From: Candidatus Nealsoniibacteriota bacterium
GTDB lineage: Bacteria; Patescibacteriota; Minisyncoccia; Minisyncoccales; PWPS01
DNA: 8,239 nucleotides
Assembly (NCBI GenBank): GCA_003557065.1
Contig: PWPS01000062.1
Location: 1 to 8,239 of the forward strand
Direction: 5' to 3'
Under the pieces are notes generated by a model. That model made no database searches and was not told where the DNA came from. It saw nothing but the letters and a program-made list of their open reading frames with translations. Position numbers and translations under genes: made by a program. Below, one piece after another: positions 7,204 through 8,239 of this stretch (position 1 is its first letter; the number at the start of each line of letters is the position of its first letter).

Positions 7204-7219
7204 AATTTCAGCCTTAATT

Positions 7220-7248
7220 TTGGAAAAAGTGGGTTTAGAGTGTAAAAT
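7220..7248 (+). promoter_or_regulatory. Sigma-70-type promoter of trpS
   Basis: A -35 box TTGGAA (7220-7225) is separated by exactly 17 bp from a -10 box TAAAAT (7243-7248), each close to consensus. It lies just past the RNase J stop and predicts a start near 7255, giving a leader of only about 16 nt before the trpS ATG, too short for a T-box or attenuator. Confidence 0.6.
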
Positions 7249-7270
7249 AAGAATAAAGCAACAAAAGAAC

Positions 7271-8239
7271 ATGAGAATATTCAGCGGAATTCAACCGACG
7301 GGAGAAATACATATAGGAAATTATCTTGGAGCGATCAAGCAGTGGATAGACCTTCAAGATAAAAACGAATGTATTTATTGCATAGTTGATCTCCATGCCT
7401 TGACTTCGGACTACGATCCGGAAAGTTTAAAAGATTCGGTAGTAAACAAGGCCATAGTTTATCTGGCAGCTGGAATTGACCCGGAAAGAGCTACCATATT
7501 CGTTCAGTCAAAATTAAAAGAACATGCCGAACTTTGCTGGTATTTGAATACGGTTACCCCTATCGGTGAACTGGAGAGAATGACCCAATACAAAGAAAAA
7601 TCTTCCAAAAGGAAAAAAAACTCCAATGCTGGACTCTTGAACTACCCCATTCTTATGGCCGCCGACATTCTTCTTTACGACGCTGAAATAGTGCCCGTGG
7701 GCGAAGATCAAAAACAACATGTGGAATTAGCCAGGGATATAGCTAGAAAATTCAACTCACGTTTCGGTGAAACTTTCAAGATTCCCAAAGCGCAACTCCC
7801 CAAGAAAGGAGCAAGGATAATGAGCTTGACCAATCCGGAAAATAAAATGTCAAAATCCGGAAACGAAGGGAATGCAATTTCTCTTTTTGATAGCCCGGAG
7901 GATATAGAAAAGAAAATAAAATCGGCCGTAACCGACACTGATAATAAGATAAAATACGATCCGAAAGATAAGCCCGGAATATCCAATCTCTTGGTTATCT
8001 ACAGTGAATTTAAAAATCAGACGATAGCAGAATCCGAAAAGGAATTAAAAGAAGAAAGTTACAAGGTTTTTAAGGAAAAATTAATTGCGACTCTCGTGGA
8101 ATCTCTTGCCCCTTTCAGAAAAAAACAGAAAGAACTGAAACTTAGGAGGGAGGTTTATGTTGAGGAGATTTTAAACCAGGGAGCGAAAAGGGCGGAATCA
8201 ATCGCTTCTTCCAAGATGACCGAAATAAGAAGAAAAATG
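7271..8239 (+). CDS. trpS: Tryptophanyl-tRNA synthetase, 3' end cut by window edge
   Basis: Class Ic aminoacyl-tRNA synthetase that charges tRNA-Trp in the cytoplasm. There are 323 codons in the window with no stop. The N terminus MRIFSGIQPTGEIHIGNYLG contains the HIGH-type signature as HIGN (14-17), the usual TrpRS form. Further family segments are the IVDLHALT strand (38-45), TPIGELERMTQYKEK (96-110), YPILMAADILLYDAEIVPVG (125-144) followed by EDQKQHVELARDIA (145-158), and the KMSKS loop at 192-196. The C-terminal helical domain ends AESIASSKMTEIRRKM, matching the closing helix (A..KA..TL..VR..MG-like) of family members about 325-335 long, so only a few residues are missing. The ATG is preceded by an A-rich sequence with no strong Shine-Dalgarno. 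The leader is short and shows no T-box. Confidence 0.96.
   Translation, partial: MRIFSGIQPTGEIHIGNYLGAIKQWIDLQDKNECIYCIVDLHALTSDYDPESLKDSVVNKAIVYLAAGIDPERATIFVQSKLKEHAELCWYLNTVTPIGELERMTQYKEKSSKRKKNSNAGLLNYPILMAADILLYDAEIVPVGEDQKQHVELARDIARKFNSRFGETFKIPKAQLPKKGARIMSLTNPENKMSKSGNEGNAISLFDSPEDIEKKIKSAVTDTDNKIKYDPKDKPGISNLLVIYSEFKNQTIAESEKELKEESYKVFKEKLIATLVESLAPFRKKQKELKLRREVYVEEILNQGAKRAESIASSKMTEIRRKM

Noticed and set aside
7204..7270. T-box or Trp attenuator before trpS
   Set aside because: The gap is only 67 bp, contains a promoter, and leaves a predicted leader of about 16 nt with no T-box sequence or hairpins.

Overview
The window looks like a piece of a compact, AT-leaning bacterial chromosome, most likely from the Candidate Phyla Radiation (Patescibacteria, Parcubacteria-like). 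This is an inference with no database search. It rests on single-gene housekeeping content, very short intergenic gaps, a 73-residue SecG, an archaeal-type cupin phosphoglucose isomerase, a divergent RNase J, and an oligopeptide-binding-type protein carrying an inserted peptidoglycan-binding domain of a style I associate with that group. The standard code fits: TGA is used as a stop and Trp is TGG. No mobile element, CRISPR array or phage module was seen.

Layout. On the minus strand, positions 1-1892 hold the groES-groEL chaperonin operon; groEL runs off the left edge. It is driven by a strong sigma-70-type promoter overlapped by a CIRCE (HrcA) operator that has one perfect and one eroded arm. 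A short divergent region (about 1893-2091) separates it from everything else, which is on the plus strand. There follows a tight run of four genes: a small 4-TM YvlD/phage-holin-4_2-family membrane protein, secG, a membrane-anchored family-5 solute-binding protein with an internal peptidoglycan-binding domain, and a cupin-type glucose-6-phosphate isomerase. Gaps within this run are 1 and 4 bp, then a 16-bp overlap. Two tRNA genes come next, Leu(CAG) and Val(TAC), neither encoding CCA. A 160-bp spacer rich in predicted hairpins leads to the ribonuclease J gene. Last is trpS (tryptophanyl-tRNA synthetase), with its own promoter, cut by the right edge probably only a few codons before its stop.

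How the genes fit together. The chaperonin operon is a stress-regulated unit. The holin-like gene, secG and the binding protein form a membrane/envelope cluster: SecG assists export through SecYEG, and the binding protein is predicted to be exported and tethered by an N-terminal helix, with its inserted domain able to touch the cell wall. The isomerase is translationally linked to that cluster but metabolically unrelated. The tRNAs, RNase J and TrpRS form an RNA and translation block.

The most interesting items are the binding protein with its inserted wall-binding domain, whose only two cysteines bracket the insert; the hairpin-rich leader of the RNase J gene; the asymmetric CIRCE; and the uncertain start of the holin-like gene.
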